Assembly: GCA_963989385.1 (NCBI GenBank)
Contig: OZ022500.1
Location: 17,312,460-17,376,459 of the forward strand
Source of the DNA: Ctena decussata
Lineage: Eukaryota > Mollusca > Bivalvia > Lucinida > Lucinidae
DNA: 64,000 bases
Reading direction: 5' to 3'
Shown here: piece after piece, positions 13,877 to 23,600 of the stretch
How the letters are laid out: the number at the start of each line of letters is the position of its first letter
Numbering within the stretch: the stretch's first letter is position 1
Notes under the pieces: model-generated
The model's input: only the letters and a program-made list of their open reading frames with translations
Database searches by the model: none
What the model was told of the DNA's origin: nothing
Program-made: the position numbers and the translations under genes

Positions 13877-15983
13877 ACGAAAATTCATTCGAGTTTTGGC
13901 AAAAAGCGGGCCTCGTAAAACTATTTGCACATTGAATATATTACCTGTGTGTCTCATCAGCGAAGAGAGAAGAACGTGATCAACTTGTATTTATATTTTG
14001 GCTGATGAGTCTTCATTAGCGCTGGTCATGTGGAAAGTTTTCTCGCGACGCGGTTCATGTTTAAAATACATATATAATTATTAACTGTTTTATTGACAAT
14101 ATTCTTCCTATTTTCAACTAGTGCTGTTGTTCATTATTTAAGTGAATAAGTTCACTACAGTCTTCGAGTGGGGCGGCGTCCACGTCGCAAGAGCTGGACA
14201 ATAATGAAAATTCCAACTCATATTTGTCTGAAATTCATACGATGTTACATTGAGAAGCGAAAAGAAACTTGAAAAACAAACCTGTATTGTATTGACAATA
14301 TAGTTTTGGCCGAATGGAGTTTTCATTATTGACTAACGGCCCCACAAAATCTTACCACCATTTTACACGGTTAAACTTAACTAAGCCTATTAATTATAAT
14401 ATTTTTGAAATAAAAATGATCAACAATAGTCATGAATACAAAGTAATTTTATAAATATCTCATAAAAATGACAACTTTATACATAAATATTGGTTATTTT
14501 GGTATTTTCTAAGGTTATTTCGGTAAATCGTAGGTTATTCCGGTATTTCGGTAGTTATTTCGGTATTTCGGTTATTCCGGTTATTTCGGTAAGTCGTCGA
14601 ACCCCTCTGGCTGAGGAAGAACAGGAACGAGAAGCCCTAGCTGAAACTGTTGACAAAACCCGATAAAAGTTATAAAATGGCCGAGAAGACAAAACTAATG
14701 GTAAATGGTATTCATATCAAGGTAAAAGGGCAAGTTGGGTACCGAAATAAGCTTCAAACACTTTGGAGTAGTTGTTTCGTGAGAGCTGCAGTGGCTTATG
14801 CGATCCTCGAGGATCGCACAAGCCACTGCAGCTCTCACGAAGTTGACACCCATGTGGAGGGATAGTATATTTCTTGGATCAAAGATAAACTGATGCGTTC
14901 CCTTGTCATATCCATATTGCTGTATGCCTGGGAGTCATGGAATTTGACAGCAGAGTTAGAGAATAAAATGCAGGCCATTGAGATGAGATGCTACCGAAGG
15001 TTATTGAACATTTCATATAAAAACCAGGTAACTAATGAGGTGGGAAGACAATATTAAGGAATGGACAGGGATGGATTTTGCTAGCTCTACTAGGGCAGCT
15101 AAGGAATTGTAGAATCATCTGTGGTGCCACAACGACTTCACAAGGTTATGGGATAGACTAGAGATAGCCCACTTTGTTGGTTTTGTCGTGTCGCAGCTTG
15201 TCTTTTCAAGAGTTGCTTGTATGCCATGACTACTTTCAACTGGATCTACATGTATTTGCAAAATCTTCATACATGTAGTTTAAACAGGAAGAGCTCTTAG
15301 TTTTCATTCTTATTCCAGAGCTTGTAACCATATATGTATTTGCCGGGCCGGGTAGCGCAATCGGTAGGGCACCTGACTAGTAAGTCAGAGGTCCTGGGTT
15401 CGAATCCCGGTCTGGCCACATACTTTCGTTTCTCCTTCCGCTGATTCAAGAAGGGCAGTTGTCAGTTACTGGCGAAAGTATGTGCACTTAGTACTGGTTA
15501 ACCGCTTAGGAGGTCTAAGCCTGCCCAGTAATAGTGTGGTTAGGTTAACTGACCGTCCCGACATGACCTTAGTTGTTTACCGTGGACGTTAAGCATCAAA
15601 TCAACCAACCAACCATATATGTATTTATGTTAATCGAAAAAAAAGCGCCATGAATATGCTTATACCAAACCAAATTCAGTCAACTGTCGCTGTCTCAAAG
15701 TCGAAAATCGTCCCAAACTAATGATATCTCAAAATAAATTTTCTGGTCCCAGAAATTTACTTTGAGATAATCAGTAGTTTGATATACTAGGAGTTGAAGT
15801 GTAAATAAAAAAGCAGGAGATGCTTTGATATATCCATGGACTTTGAGATATATCTGTTATCAGAAATACCGAGAGTTGGGTGTATGGGTTTTCGTTTCTT
15901 TAACATGGTTAAGAAGTCATCACACCTACCTTCACCACTGTACATATTGCCAAAATCATGAAAACAGATAACAACCTGTCCAT
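4377..15983 (-). CDS. Prokineticin/astakine-like secreted cysteine-rich protein, gene 1 of the cluster (127 aa, 3 exons)
   Basis: Predicted secreted ten-cysteine protein of the prokineticin/astakine (colipase-like) type, so probably an extracellular signalling protein; the receptor and role are unknown. Exons in transcription order are 15983-15930, 5653-5515 and 4567-4377. Exon 1 gives an 18-residue signal peptide beginning MDRLLSVF and ends at AAG|GTAGGT (phase 0). Exon 2 (acceptor TTTTGTAG, donor CAG|GTAAGG, phase 1) carries C26-x5-C32-x4-C37-C38, a sequon at QNNS and a proline-rich linker. Exon 3 (acceptor ATTTCAG) carries C67, C77, C87, C89, C95 and C126, with the block NGHCGCGGGMSC, a basic GKRR site and the ending GPGSYQCA. 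Exons 2 and 3 are strongly supported by the paralogues. Exon 1 was chosen because its length and phase match gene 3; it lies 10.3 kb away with a slightly weak donor, so it is the least certain part. There is no AVIT-type N-terminus as in vertebrate prokineticins. A Dickkopf-like or other colipase-fold protein is the alternative. Confidence 0.72.
4637..4875. mobile_element. MITE family A, copy in intron 2 of gene 1
   Basis: Diverged, nearly full-length copy, 70 bases upstream of exon 3 of gene 1 on the transcribed strand. Ends read GAGCCTTGACAC and GTCACGGCTTA. Confidence 0.75.
5679..5912. mobile_element. MITE family A, copy abutting exon 2 of gene 1
   Basis: Full copy that begins only about 25 bases from the acceptor of exon 2 of gene 1, so the insertion lies close to the branch-point region of that intron. 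Confidence 0.8.
5973..6214 (+). mobile_element. tRNA-derived SINE with ~27 bp target duplication
   Basis: Head GGCGCCGTGGTCGAGTGGTC resembles a pol III A box, and GGTCGTGATATCGCGCCC is a degenerate B box region. Flanks CTCCAAAGTTTTAGCTAATGG... at 5946-5972 and CTCCAAAGTTTTGTCTGATGG... at 6215-6242 are near-identical and read as a long target-site duplication. A related copy lies at 24214-24478. Confidence 0.65.
6246..6437 (-). mobile_element. tRNA-derived SINE, reverse orientation
   Basis: Read on the minus strand it begins AGGAGCCCCAGTAGGTCAG (A-box-like), has a B-box-like GGGCTCAAGCCCCGC and ends in the ATACTGCTAAAAAGGACGT tail shared with the SINE at 19879-20080. Confidence 0.6.
6490..6691 (+). 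pseudogene. LINE ORF2 (endonuclease-reverse transcriptase) fragment, left half
   Basis: Translates in patches as reverse transcriptase just upstream of the catalytic motif: FRTTVGAR, SPILFTIFYARIMSDALEEH, DGKVSIGGRTINSLQLAD. The reading is broken by a stop and frameshifts. It stops at CTCTGGCTG, which is repeated at 14605, where the rest of the same LINE resumes. The two halves were one copy split by the element at 6692-14604. Confidence 0.75.
7438..7487. repeat. Short palindromic repeat
   Basis: GTACACCCTGATCATACTGCTCC pairs with GGAGCGGTCTGATCTGGGTCTAC. Third copy of the foldback unit described at 1636. Confidence 0.55.
7588..8180. mobile_element. MITE with ATGCCCCCGCC ends and internal repeats
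   Basis: Left end GGATGCCCCCGCC and right end GGCGGGGGCATAAC are inverted. Inside, a unit containing ACGGAAACCATT and CGACGGATTTTGCCCAA is repeated two to three times (7890-8165). A TG-repeat followed by poly-G lies at 7741-7774. Confidence 0.55.
8246..8393 (+). mobile_element. tRNA-derived SINE, short diverged copy
   Basis: GGAGCCCCTGTAGCTCAGAAG is A-box-like; the tail GACTGAAATACTGTTAGAAAGGATGTTAAATCGCGTCATC matches the tail of the SINE at 19879-20080. Confidence 0.55.
9035..9062. repeat. (CT)n microsatellite
   Basis: Uninterrupted CT dinucleotides after TTCTCTTTTCCCGT. Confidence 0.9.
10492..10554. repeat. (TA)n microsatellite
   Basis: About 31 perfect TA units. It generates open frames on both strands (I-Y repeats) that are not genes. 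Confidence 0.95.
11290..12525. repeat. ~195 bp tandem repeat split by a MITE
   Basis: Unit: AATAAATATGGTTAAACTAAAC...GTCGTATCGAAGT followed by GTTCCCTATGTGCCATTGCCG...TTTGTTCTCAAA. The second half of one unit is at 11290-11395, a whole unit at 12224-12420, and the first half of another at 12421-12525. The MITE at 11413-12221 sits between the first two, so it landed inside the array. Confidence 0.7.
11413..12221. mobile_element. ~0.8 kb MITE with ATGCCCCC ends and internal ~150 bp tandem units
   Basis: Left end CTATGCCCCCAACC and right end AAGTTGGGCGCATAAT are roughly inverted. Inside are four related units of ~150 bp, each with CCTAGCATCAGGGGTTCTTG and AAAAAGGGGCATAACTC, ending in a GGACGGACGGAC stretch. 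Confidence 0.6.
13020..13260. repeat. Paired small repeats with AAGAATTTGCTCC foldbacks
   Basis: GAAAGAATTTGCTTC...AGCAAATTCTTTTCTTCACGAG at 13033-13075 recurs as AAAGAATTTGCTCC...AGCAAATTCTTTTCTTTATGAG at 13206-13245, with related flanks. The same foldback motif appears at 2840-2890, 20455-20480 and 35697-35745. Confidence 0.5.
13434..13795. repeat. ~190 bp tandem duplication
   Basis: GTGAATATTGTTTTAAC, TGTTTGCTTAACTAAGAAATCGG and AATAACGTGTTTAAATAAT recur in order at a period of ~190 bases, with about 85% identity by eye. Confidence 0.65.
13827..13875. repeat. (TG)n microsatellite
   Basis: About 24 TG units preceded by GAATGCA. Confidence 0.95.
14605..15165 (+). pseudogene. LINE ORF2 (endonuclease-reverse transcriptase) fragment, right half and C-terminus
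   Basis: Resumes the LINE broken at 6691. Patches in changing frames read EEEQEREALAE, KTKLMVNG, KLTPMWRDS, MRSLVIS, ESWNLTAELENKMQAIEMRCY and NISYKNQVTNE, then RWEDNIKEWTGMDFASSTRAA near the C-terminus. These are typical of the last third of a non-LTR reverse transcriptase of the endonuclease-RT type. Stops, frameshifts, an inverted duplication (14776-14841) and a deletion near 15035 show that it is dead. It lies antisense to gene 1 in its first intron. Confidence 0.75.
14776..14841. repeat. 66 bp palindrome inside the LINE relic
   Basis: Two 33-base arms meet with no spacer at CCTC|GAGG and differ at one position. The right arm (CAAGCCACTGCAGCTCTCAC) is LINE coding sequence; the left arm is its inverted copy. 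Confidence 0.9.
15170..15199. mobile_element. MITE family A, 3' remnant
   Basis: Only CCACTTTGTTGGTTTTGTCGTGTCGCAGCTT-like terminal sequence remains. Confidence 0.5.
15342..15610 (+). mobile_element. tRNA-derived SINE with 16 bp target duplication
   Basis: tRNA-like head GGTAGCGCAATCGGTAGGGC (A box) and GGTTCGAATCCCGG (B box), with a Thr-tRNA-like anticodon region, then a ~190 bp unrelated body ending GACGTTAAGCATCAAATC(AACC)n. AACCATATATGTATTT flanks both sides (15326-15341 and 15611-15626). A second copy is at 22634-22908 and a headless one at 63583-63760. Confidence 0.85.
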
Positions 15984-16082
15984 TTCTGTTTATAGATATG
16001 AAGAACATGTTTTAAGGGGTCAGATATATAATCAGTTCAGTGTTAGTCCCTGTAGATAAGAATTGGGAAAAATTTGTGAGTA

Positions 16083-16495
16083 TCACGCTGGTCTGGCATT
16101 CAACACAGCCAACGAAGCCAACGTTACGGAACCTGCTTTTTCTGCTCATCAGTATAAGTTTGTTTCAGAAGTATAGTCTCACGGACCATCCGACCTCCTA
16201 CTCTTGAAACAGGAATCAAAAGTTTACCTGTATTGATATGCATATTCAAGAAATACTTGGAAACAATTTTTGGGCTACAACGACCAGACAACGAATTGGT
16301 GAAAAAACTTATTCAAGCACTGCATTTATACTAGACGGAATTTCTTCGAAAATCTGGTCTGACTAAGAGGTCTAACAAACTGCCGGGTCCGTAAGAATGA
16401 TAGTTTAAAATCAATATAAGAAGTATGCGAAAACAATCGAGTTTTATAGTACGTTGCCTTCGTTGGCTGTGTTGAATGCCAGACCAGCGTGAGTA
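16083..16495. mobile_element. ~410 bp foldback element
   Basis: Left end CACGCTGGTCTGGCATTCAACACAGCCAACGAAG and right end, its complement, form ~40 bp inverted repeats flanked by AGTAT on both sides. It lies about 100 bases upstream of the proposed first exon of gene 1. Confidence 0.7.
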
Positions 16496-16773
16496 TAGGC
16501 GCAGGGAAAGGTATATGCCACACAGTGCATGACTTTGCAGATGAAATGGGAAGGTTTCATATTTTTCTGCGTTGAGAGGCATATGCACAGGGACAGCTTC
16601 TTTCAAGAAGGGTTTTCCACTCACACGGCGCAAATGCAAGTAATATCATATTTAGGCAGATCAGAACGTTCTTGGGATTTAGTGAACTACTAGACTGGAA
16701 TTTTCAAACTTTTTTTTTTTTTGCAAATCAGAGACAAAGAAAATATTTGCGAAAAATTAAATCGGTGACTTTT

Positions 16774-18640
16774 TAGCTCACCTGAGCACGAAGTGCTCAA
16801 GGTGAGCTTTTGTGATCGATATTTGTCCGTCGTCCGTCCGTCCGTCCGTCGTCAACAATTTCTTCAAACGACATCTCCTCCTAGACCAGTAGGCCAATTT
16901 CAAAATAATTTCACACAAATGTTTCTGTTATAGCCCTGAACCAAAATTGCTAAAATGGTTCCGCTCTGCTGAACAAACTGGCCGCCAGAGCTAAAAATAG
17001 AAAAACCTTTAATCGACATCTCCTCTGAAGCCAGTGGCTCGATTTCAAAAAAAAATCACAGAAATGTTTGACTCATGGCCCTGAACCAAAATTGCTAAAA
17101 CGGTTCCACTCCGCTGAACAAAATGGCCGCCAGAGCTAAAAATAGAAATCTAAAAATAGAAAAACCTTTAAACAACATCTCCTCTGAAGCCAATGGCTCG
17201 ATTTCAAAATAATTTCACAGAAATGTTTAACTCATGGCTCTAAACCAAAATTGCTAAAACGGTTTTGCTCGGTTGAACAAAATGGCCGCCAGAGCTAAAA
17301 ATAGAAATAAATCTTAGAATGACACAGAGGGCACAGTTTTGACCCAAACTTCATGAAACTTTGTCAGAATGTTTATCTGAATAAAATCTAGACCAAGTTT
17401 GAAACTGGGTCATGTGGGGTCAAAAACTAGGTCACTAGGTTAAATCTTAGAAAAACCTTGTGTACACTCTAGAAGGCACAGTTTTGACCCAATCATCATG
17501 AAACTTTGTCAGAATGTTTATCTTAATGAAATCTAGACCAAGTTTGAAACTGGGTTATGTGGGGTCAAAAACTAGGTCACTAGGTCAAATCTTAGAAAAA
17601 CCTTGTGTACACTCTAGAAGGCACAGTTTTAACCCAATCATCATGAAACTTTGTCAGAATGTTTATCTAAATGAAATCTAGACCAAGTTTGAAACTGGGT
17701 TATGTGGGGACTAAAACTAGGTCACTAGGTCAAATCTTAGAAAAACCTTGTGCACACTCTACAGGGCACAGTTATGATCCAAACTTCATGAAACTTTGTC
17801 AGAATATTTATCCATATACAATCTAGGCCAAGATTGAAACTGTGTCAAGTAGGGTCAAAAACTAGGTCACTAGGTCAAATCTTAGAAAAACCATGTGTAC
17901 ACTGGAGGGCACAGGTATGATTCAATCTTCATAAAACTTTGTCAGAATGCTTATCTTTATGTAATCTAGACCAAATTTGAAACTGGACCATGTCAGGTCA
18001 AAAACTAGGTCACTAGGTCAGATCTTAGAAAAACCATGTGAATGCTCTAGAGGGCACAATTATGTTCCAATCGTCATGAAATTTTGTCAAAATGTTTATC
18101 TCCAACAAATCTAGACCACGGGTGCAACTGGGTCATGTTGGATCAAAAACTAGGTCAGTAGGTCAAACCTTAGAAAAACAGTGTATACTCTAGAGGGCAC
18201 AGTTTTGGTTCAATATTCATGAAACTTTGTCAGAATGATTATCTTAATGAAATCTAGGCCAAGATTGGAACTGGGTATTGTCGGGTCAAAAACCACCTGG
18301 TCAAAAACTACCGGTAGGTTACTAGGCCAAATCATAGAAAAACTTTGTGTACACAATTTTGTGTTTATTGTGCATTGAATCTTCATGAAAATGTCAGAAT
18401 GTGTATCTTCATGAAATATAGGCCAAGTTTGAAACTGAATACTGTCTGATTAAAAACTAGATTGCCTGGTCAGATCTTAGAAAAACATTGTGTACACTCT
18501 AGAAGGCACAGTTTTGATCCAATCTAAATGAAACTTTGTCAGAATATAGATTAGAAAATGCAAAACTGCTCCAATTGAACCATCATCAAATACTCGGTAG
18601 ATGATCTTCCATGTTATTTCATCATAACTCAGGTGAGCGA
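16774..18640. mobile_element. 1.87 kb element with GCTCACCTGAG ends and internal tandem units, copy 1
   Basis: The left end TTTAGCTCACCTGAGC and the complement of the right end ATAACTCAGGTGAGC form short inverted repeats. Inside are a CCGTCCGTCCGTC stretch, three units with AACCAAAATTGCTAAAACGG, and about eight units of ~140 bp, each with TTCATGAAACTTTGTCAGAATG and AAAACTAGGTCACTAGGTCAAATC. No protein is encoded. I recall similar sequence as abundant in bivalve genomes. Confidence 0.75.
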
Positions 18641-18832
18641 TTTAGGTCCATCATGGACTTCTTGTTTTCATAACGGTTCCTTGCAATGATAAAAACCAAA
18701 ACTATCAAAACTATATGAGCCGCTAAAATTCTACAAGAAGCGCTTTGCCCTTCATGGAACTTTAGCTCCGCCCACTGGCTATGTCGCACGATGAACGCTG
18801 AGAAATCAAATATTAATTTAAGTACCCACGGG

Positions 18833-19066
18833 GGTAATACCAATTTGCCTACCTGTGCTTTCGACCGAGTCAGTCATTTACCATACATGCAAAAGTGACT
18901 GTCGACCGAGACAATCGACAGCAGTAATAGCTCGGTCGACAGCCACTAACAATTGTACCATTTACCGTTATTGGTAATGCTCACGATCGTATTCTCGGTC
19001 GAAAGCTACTTTTATAGAACAGACTCGGTCGAAAGCATAGGTAGCCAAATTGGTATTACCCCCGTG
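18833..19066. mobile_element. Foldback element with GGGGGTAATACCAATTTG ends, copy 1
   Basis: Inverted ends GGTAATACCAATTTGCCTACCTGTGCTTTCGACCGAGTC and complement, around a core with TCGGTCGACAGCCACT. A second copy follows at 19334-19556. Confidence 0.75.
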
Positions 19067-19333
19067 GTAACGCTACCCCCATGGTAACGCTTTTCGACGC
19101 ATATGTATGCGTCGAATATAGTTAAAAAAATCAGCTTTTCAAATTATTCACTGATAAAATTCTAACAAAGCTCTTGAAAGTGACCAAACCGAAATTTCGG
19201 TTAGCCTGGCTCCAGTCGAATCATAATATCAGTTTGGTGGTCAGATTCTATGTCCCTTTGCTGAGGATATTTTGAACATAGGGTCTGTGGCCAGACTAGA
19301 GTTTGCTGATAACTCTACTAGACCTCTTCATGG

Positions 19334-19556
19334 GGATAATACCCATTTGCCTACCTGTGCTTTCGACCGAGTCAATCAATTACCATACATGCAAAAGTGG
19401 CTGTCGACTGCAGTATCAGCTCGGTCGACAGCCACTAACAATTGTACCATTTAGCGTTATTGGTAATGCTTACGATCGTATTCTCGGTCGAAAGCCACTT
19501 TGTATAGTACAGACTCGGTCGAAAGCACAGGTAGCCAAATTGGTATTACCCCTGTG
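19334..19556. mobile_element. Foldback element with GGGGATAATACCCATTTG ends, copy 2
   Basis: About 90% identical to the copy 270 bases to the left and in the same orientation. The sequence between them (19067-19333) is not part of the element. Confidence 0.75.
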
Positions 19557-19878
19557 CTCTTCCTCTAGAGAAAATATTGTTCACAAATATGCTTTGCATA
19601 CATTCGAATCGAATAGCATTGTTACTTTGTCTAGCTATTTGCAGAAGCTTTCAGATGAGAAATGGTTTGTGCGCTTACCAGGCGTGTGGATAATTGACTT
19701 TTCCGAATTCAGATATGGAATATTCAGAGATGAGCATGTCACACATAAAGTGTAAATACTTTGACCACCTATGACGAAGTATAGGGCCGTAATAATTGGG
19801 CTTATCCATTTTCAATTTTGAGCGGCGAAACGGTACCTTAAAGCACGTGCAGCTATGCAAAGACGACTGATCAGTTCT

Positions 19879-20080
19879 AGGAGGCCTGGTAGCTCAGTGG
19901 TTTAACCGCTGGCCTGTTTATGTAGCAGCCCCGAGATCGATTCCCGATGGCGGAAATCTTTTCAATCGTAAACAGAATTTCATTGCACTCAACGTCTCAT
20001 TATACTGTATCACCTCATTTTCCTGATATGAATAAAATACTGTTGAAAAGGACGTTAAATCGCGTCATCCATCCACCCAT
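19879..20080 (+). mobile_element. tRNA-derived SINE with 12 bp target duplication
   Basis: Head GGTAGCTCAGTGGTTTAACCGC (A box) and GAGATCGATTCCCG (B box); tail GGACGTTAAATCGCGTCATCCATCC. CTGATCAGTTCT flanks it at 19867-19878 and 20081-20092. Confidence 0.8.
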
Positions 20081-20577
20081 CTGATCAGTTCTGTTGCCTT
20101 GTCCTTCGGACCGAATAAAGTTTTGCCTGTTTGGATAAACACTCCTGAAATCCGGAAAAACATAAAAATGAACAGTAGGTCTCACCAACTGCATGTTTTG
20201 AGCTGCGACACGCAAAATAGGTGATTTACGCATACGTAAACAGTAAAGAGCCTTCGATTTTCGCACACACCACGTATGGAGCCTAACGAATCTACAAAGA
20301 TAAAGCGAAGGCCATGTGCTAGCCTGCATCAATTCACAGTCTGGTTTGAGTCTTGGCTGGGCGTAGACATGCTGAGCCACCTTTATTGCATGACGCAGTT
20401 CATTTAATTAAGCATTTCACAAAGTTTGCTCCTTTGGGAACAACCCAAAAGGAAGCAGATTCTTTCCTTTAAGAGTAGACCGCATTGAGAAGAGAGTCAA
20501 AACAGAAAAAACGCAGAGTTGGCTCATCTGAAAGTGTACCCATTCACGTTAAAAAAAGAGAGCAAATTTAAAAGTTA

Positions 20578-20588
20578 TTTATTTTATT
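20578..20588 (-). terminator. Overlapping AATAAA polyadenylation signals of gene 2
   Basis: On the minus strand AAATAAAATAAATAA gives two AATAAA hexamers 16-26 bases after the TGA, a usual but close position for cleavage and polyadenylation. Confidence 0.55.
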
Positions 20589-20603
20589 TCCAACAAGCTA
20601 TGT

Positions 20604-23600
20604 TCAAACACACTGATAGCTTCCAGGCCCCGGGTGATATTGCAGTTTCCTTCTGGTCTTTGAAGGAGGCGTGGTAACAGCTGGTTGGACTGTGCTGGCA
20701 GAAACCCATCGACATGTCATACCAGGAGCACACCCACAGTGACCGTTCAGTTTCTCCAGTGGGTAACAGTGATCTCCTCGCCAGTGGTAATTTTCGCAAA
20801 CCCCTATAAAAACAAAGATGGTTGAATGACTTGTGGTTTTACGACCCTATCAATAGCATTTCAGTAATATGTGTTATCGAATGGCCGCGTGCATCGGAAC
20901 CTTGCTTCTTTGAAGAATTCCGCTTCAGCACCCGATGAACGTCGAAAAATATAACTACAGTTTTTGAGTGAATTTTTTTTTATCTCGAGCAGATTTTGGC
21001 CGGACACCATACATGAATAGCATCTTAAGTTTAGACGACAGTGCATTCAGAAACCTAAGTGCGTTTCTTTATACCGGTACCATTGTTTTAACCCTGTCAG
21101 AGGCCGTATTCATAAAACGACTTAAGTGGTTGCTATGCTGTTGCTAAGGCTAAATTTCTTTGAAGGAGATTCCCTACAACTATGAAATTTGCTCTGGAGG
21201 AACAGTCTTACAAAGACTGTTCCTCCAGACCAAATTTCATAGTTGTAGGGAGTCTCCTTTATAGATATTTAGCCTTAGTAACCGCATAGCAACAACTTAA
21301 GTGGCTTTATGAATACGGCCCCAGGACTGGAAGCCCGTTTTGGGGACACATGTAAACAGTGCAAACCCAGGTCAGACGCCGCATTTAGCGCGATGAATGT
21401 CGAAAAGTAAATTTACGTCCAAAAGAATTTTCTTCACCTCGATACAGCCATGGACGCTTCTGAAAATATAATTTTGGAAATATGGTAGTAGTAATTTGTT
21501 AAAAATGACCGAACTAATATATATTCCTTTTAGTTTCTTAAAAATTGTATCAATAGGTTTGTAAGATTGCGGTACATTACTAGTCCAACAGAACTCCTGC
21601 GTTTTAAGAAATAAGCAGAAAGCTGAGTAGCATCATCTAGTTGCGCTCATTTTCTCTATTTGTCTTCCATACGATCAGAACATGGTGGACATGTAAAATA
21701 GGACAAAAATGAGAATTCAAAGATTAGAAGGCAAACAGTATATACCCAGATGAGGCGGTTCATTATGATCCTCATCTGGATTTAAGCAGTTTGCAAAGTG
21801 AGCTATTTTTGCTTTTGGCGCTTTAAGGGTTAATCGGGGGCTTACCAGTATCGTGTTTCACGGGTGGTAGTCTGGTATCAAGGGGCATTGCTTGTCGACG
21901 ACTCATTACAAGGAATTCTGGCTGGATGTAACAGCACTGTCGCGCTGAACAAACGGTGTCGTTTTTACAAATCACCTGTAAGTGAATATAGCCATCAGAA
22001 AACATAGCAAAGATAGGCAATGATCAGGAATTCATACAATCAATAAGATTGTTTTCCCAGGAAATTAAAACGGTGAAACGTTTTTGTTTGTCTTATTCTG
22101 TAACATATAATGTAACTTTTACTGAAGCAATATGCACAAGTAAACATATTTTTTATGAATTTTTTCATGAATTTCAATTTTCATGTATTTATTTTTCAAA
22201 AATGTAAAAAAAATACTTATCAAGAAAACTGCATTTTGTTCTTCACCATTTTGTTTCAAATATCCTATACAATAGGTTATATGATCTGCAGAAATGAATG
22301 TGCATTCATGTGCTAGAGATATGAATTAAGATGGAAAATGTGTAAAAAAAGTAGGTAGAAATACAAAATTTTGTTTTTTAGGAAAACAAACCGAAGTTTT
22401 TGATTCTTCTTATCCAAATGTTTTATAGCCCTTTGGGTTATTCAGCTGGTACAATGCTTTGAATGCTCGCCAATATTTTTATTCAGTAGCAGCTACCTTA
22501 AGCATAAATTGCTTGCAATCATTTTGCATATTTAAATTTTAGTCTGCTTTGGGAAAACGCTAAACAAGGCAAATATCATGAACTGAAGGTTGATTGTCGC
22601 TATCACTTTCATGACTAACTTCACTATCATCAAGCCGGGCCGGGTAGCGCAATCGGTAGGGCACCTGACTCGTAAGTCAGAGGTCCTGGGTTCGAATCCC
22701 GGTCTGGCCACATACTTTCGTTTCTCCTTCCGCTGATTCAAGAAGGGCAGTTGTCAGTTACTGGCGAAAGTATGTGCACTTATTACTGGTTAACCGCTTA
22801 GGAGGTCTAAGCCTGCCCAGGAATAGTGTGGTTAGGTTAACTGACCGTCCCGACATGACCTTAGTTGTTTACCGTGGACGTTAAGCATCAAATCAACCAA
22901 CCAAAAAATCACCATCATCAGACTCTGTTCCTGGAATATCTGCAGCATCCTCAACACATTGTCCAAAATCAATCCTGGATTTCTGCTTTGTATGCCTTGC
23001 ATCGCCTCAATACCATATGAGGGATGCAATGTGAGCACATGTACCCACTGTTCTTGCCACGGTACGGCACTGACAATACCAGTTTGTAATGTTACCACAC
23101 TGCACATACAAAGTTTTTTTTGAAGACACATGACGAGACTGAAGCTATGCTCAATCCTTGGAAAATATTTGTCACGGAAACATTATAATTTCCAGAGTCA
23201 TCTAAATGCTCATATCTACACCGTTTGGCCTGTTTAAGTTGATAAACTCGTAATGTTAGATTCATCATGCCGTTTCCCGACAAAAACGGAAAATCTGATG
23301 CAGTATCTGCTGAATCCAGTATTGACCAGATTGTTTTCTTTTGATTGAGATTTCATTGACAATAGGTGCTTTAGGACTAGCTGGCTTTTAGGCCAAGGCA
23401 AGCATCTTCAGTCCAATTGCTTCATCATCTGCTGTACGAGAGACTAAAGAAGGTTTGTAGCGATTACAAAGTGCACATACTATAAGCACATTATCGCCAA
23501 TCCAGGGAATCCGAGAAATCCGGACAACCTGGTCTAATGCCACCCATTACTTTAAACGATCCCTTTCAATGATCCAACTAATCTTAGTAACGAAACGTGA

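Larger units (their letters stand above)
6692..14604. mobile_element. 7.9 kb terminal-inverted-repeat DNA transposon (Mutator-like by its 9 bp target duplication)
   Basis: Flanked by a perfect 9 bp duplication, CTCTGGCTG at 6683-6691 and 14605-14613, inside a LINE. The left end reads CGGTACGACGACTTACC and the complement of the right end reads GGGTTCGACGACTTACC. The inverted repeats run about 105-114 bp and are built from CCGGAATAACC, CCGAAATAACC and CCGAAATACC units. The left repeat is interrupted after about 40 bases by another element (6734-9981) and resumes at 9982-10053; the right repeat is 14491-14604. No transposase frame is recognisable, so it looks non-autonomous or gutted. The Mutator assignment rests only on duplication length and long inverted repeats; other superfamilies are possible. 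Confidence 0.75.

Noticed and set aside
15346..15420. Possible tRNA-Thr gene (and its twin at 22634-22710)
   Set aside because: Good A and B boxes and a Thr-like anticodon arm, but both are followed by the same ~190 bp non-tRNA body and flanked by target duplications, so they are SINE heads.
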